From the NCBI GenBank assembly GCA_025928535.1, contig JAICJJ010000228.1, forward strand, positions 1 through 5,564: 5,564 nucleotides of DNA, written 5' to 3'. The notes under the pieces were generated by a model. That model worked only from the letters and a program-made list of their open reading frames with translations, was not told the origin of the DNA and made no database searches. Positions within the stretch are counted from its first letter, which is position 1. Each line of letters opens with the position of its first letter. This document shows, piece after piece, positions 5,269-5,564 of the stretch. This DNA comes from Thermomicrobiales bacterium (lineage in GTDB: Bacteria; Chloroflexota; Chloroflexia; Thermomicrobiales; UBA6265). Both the position numbers and the translations under genes were made by a program.

Positions 5269-5564
5269 CTACCCGCTGCGTCCTTCCCTCCCCCGCGCCA
5301 CGCGCTCCCGCCAATCGAACCCGTCGAGCGTCGCCGCCAGCGCCGCGCTCATCACCAGGTCGTCGTGGCCCCGCCCCGCCGGCACGCCCCAGCGGAGCGG
5401 CCGGCCCGGCCCCGGCGGCGTCTCGGAGGGCGTCGCCGCCAACTGCGCGCGAAAGAGCCGCGACAGCCGGTCGCCGTCGTCCCGATACTCTTTCAACCGG
5501 CCGGCGTCGATCAGCGCCAGCAAGTCCCAGCCGAGCGCGCTCTTGCTCGCCGCGCTGAACGTGA
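5269..5564 (-). CDS. Phage terminase large subunit, C-terminal part (cut by window edge)
   Basis: The large terminase is the ATPase and nuclease that cuts concatemeric DNA and drives packaging through the portal. The frame is open to the right edge, so only the last 97 residues are seen: 'TFSAASKSALGWDLLALIDA' (1-20), then 'GRLKEYRDDGDRLSRLFRAQ'. The decisive motif is 'GRGHDDLVMSAALAA' (65-79). GHDDLVMA-type sequence is the last acidic motif of the RNase H-like nuclease domain, and D68/D69 would include a metal-binding residue. The ATPase domain lies outside the window. The TTG inside the frame at 5523 is not a real start. The gene ends in TAG. The small head gene and the capsid gene follow on the same strand, as expected for a head module, but the portal does not follow directly. 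Confidence 0.85.
   Translation of the reverse strand, partial: TFSAASKSALGWDLLALIDAGRLKEYRDDGDRLSRLFRAQLAATPSETPPGPGRPLRWGVPAGRGHDDLVMSAALAATLDGFDWRERVARGREGRSG

Overview
The window is GC-rich DNA. It looks like part of a prophage or prophage remnant in a member of the Chloroflexota, most likely near the Thermomicrobiales. The phage assignment rests on a terminase large-subunit C-terminus, an HK97-fold major capsid protein and an SPP1-type portal, all on the minus strand. The taxon guess rests on the small secreted Cys-rich protein, whose 'RFDALTRRLL' N-terminus followed by Cys-rich knots I associate from memory with Thermomicrobiales genomes. It also rests on the codon and GC style. I could not check the taxon by search.

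Layout along the minus strand, in transcription order: the terminase large-subunit C-terminus runs in from the right edge (5564-5269). A small acidic, scaffold-like protein follows (5176-4841), then the major capsid protein (4750-3860). Strong GC hairpins lie in the two gaps between these three genes. Next is a 190-bp repeat element (3668-3861), then a GT4-type glycosyltransferase (3482-2244) with a structured leader of about 150 nt. A short plus-strand Cys-rich Tat-type secreted protein (1689-2138) lies convergent to the glycosyltransferase, and a GC hairpin terminator sits between them. The portal follows (1542-115) and is interrupted by an in-frame TAG. A second repeat element (27-162) lies at its end.

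The gene order is unusual. A portal normally lies between terminase and capsid. Here it lies after the capsid, beyond two genes that are not virion-morphogenesis genes. The block portal + Cys-rich gene + glycosyltransferase is bracketed by two related repeat elements in the same orientation. They share a 14-bp left end and 8-bp tandem arrays. With the nonsense codon in the portal, this points to a rearranged and probably decaying prophage carrying host-type cargo. TAG ends most other genes here, so a TAG-recoded genome is not a good explanation for the broken portal.

I see no tRNA, rRNA, CRISPR array, integrase or transposase. Positions 1-26 hold nothing I can assign. The 3483-3860 gap holds the glycosyltransferase promoter and leader and one repeat element, but no convincing gene.
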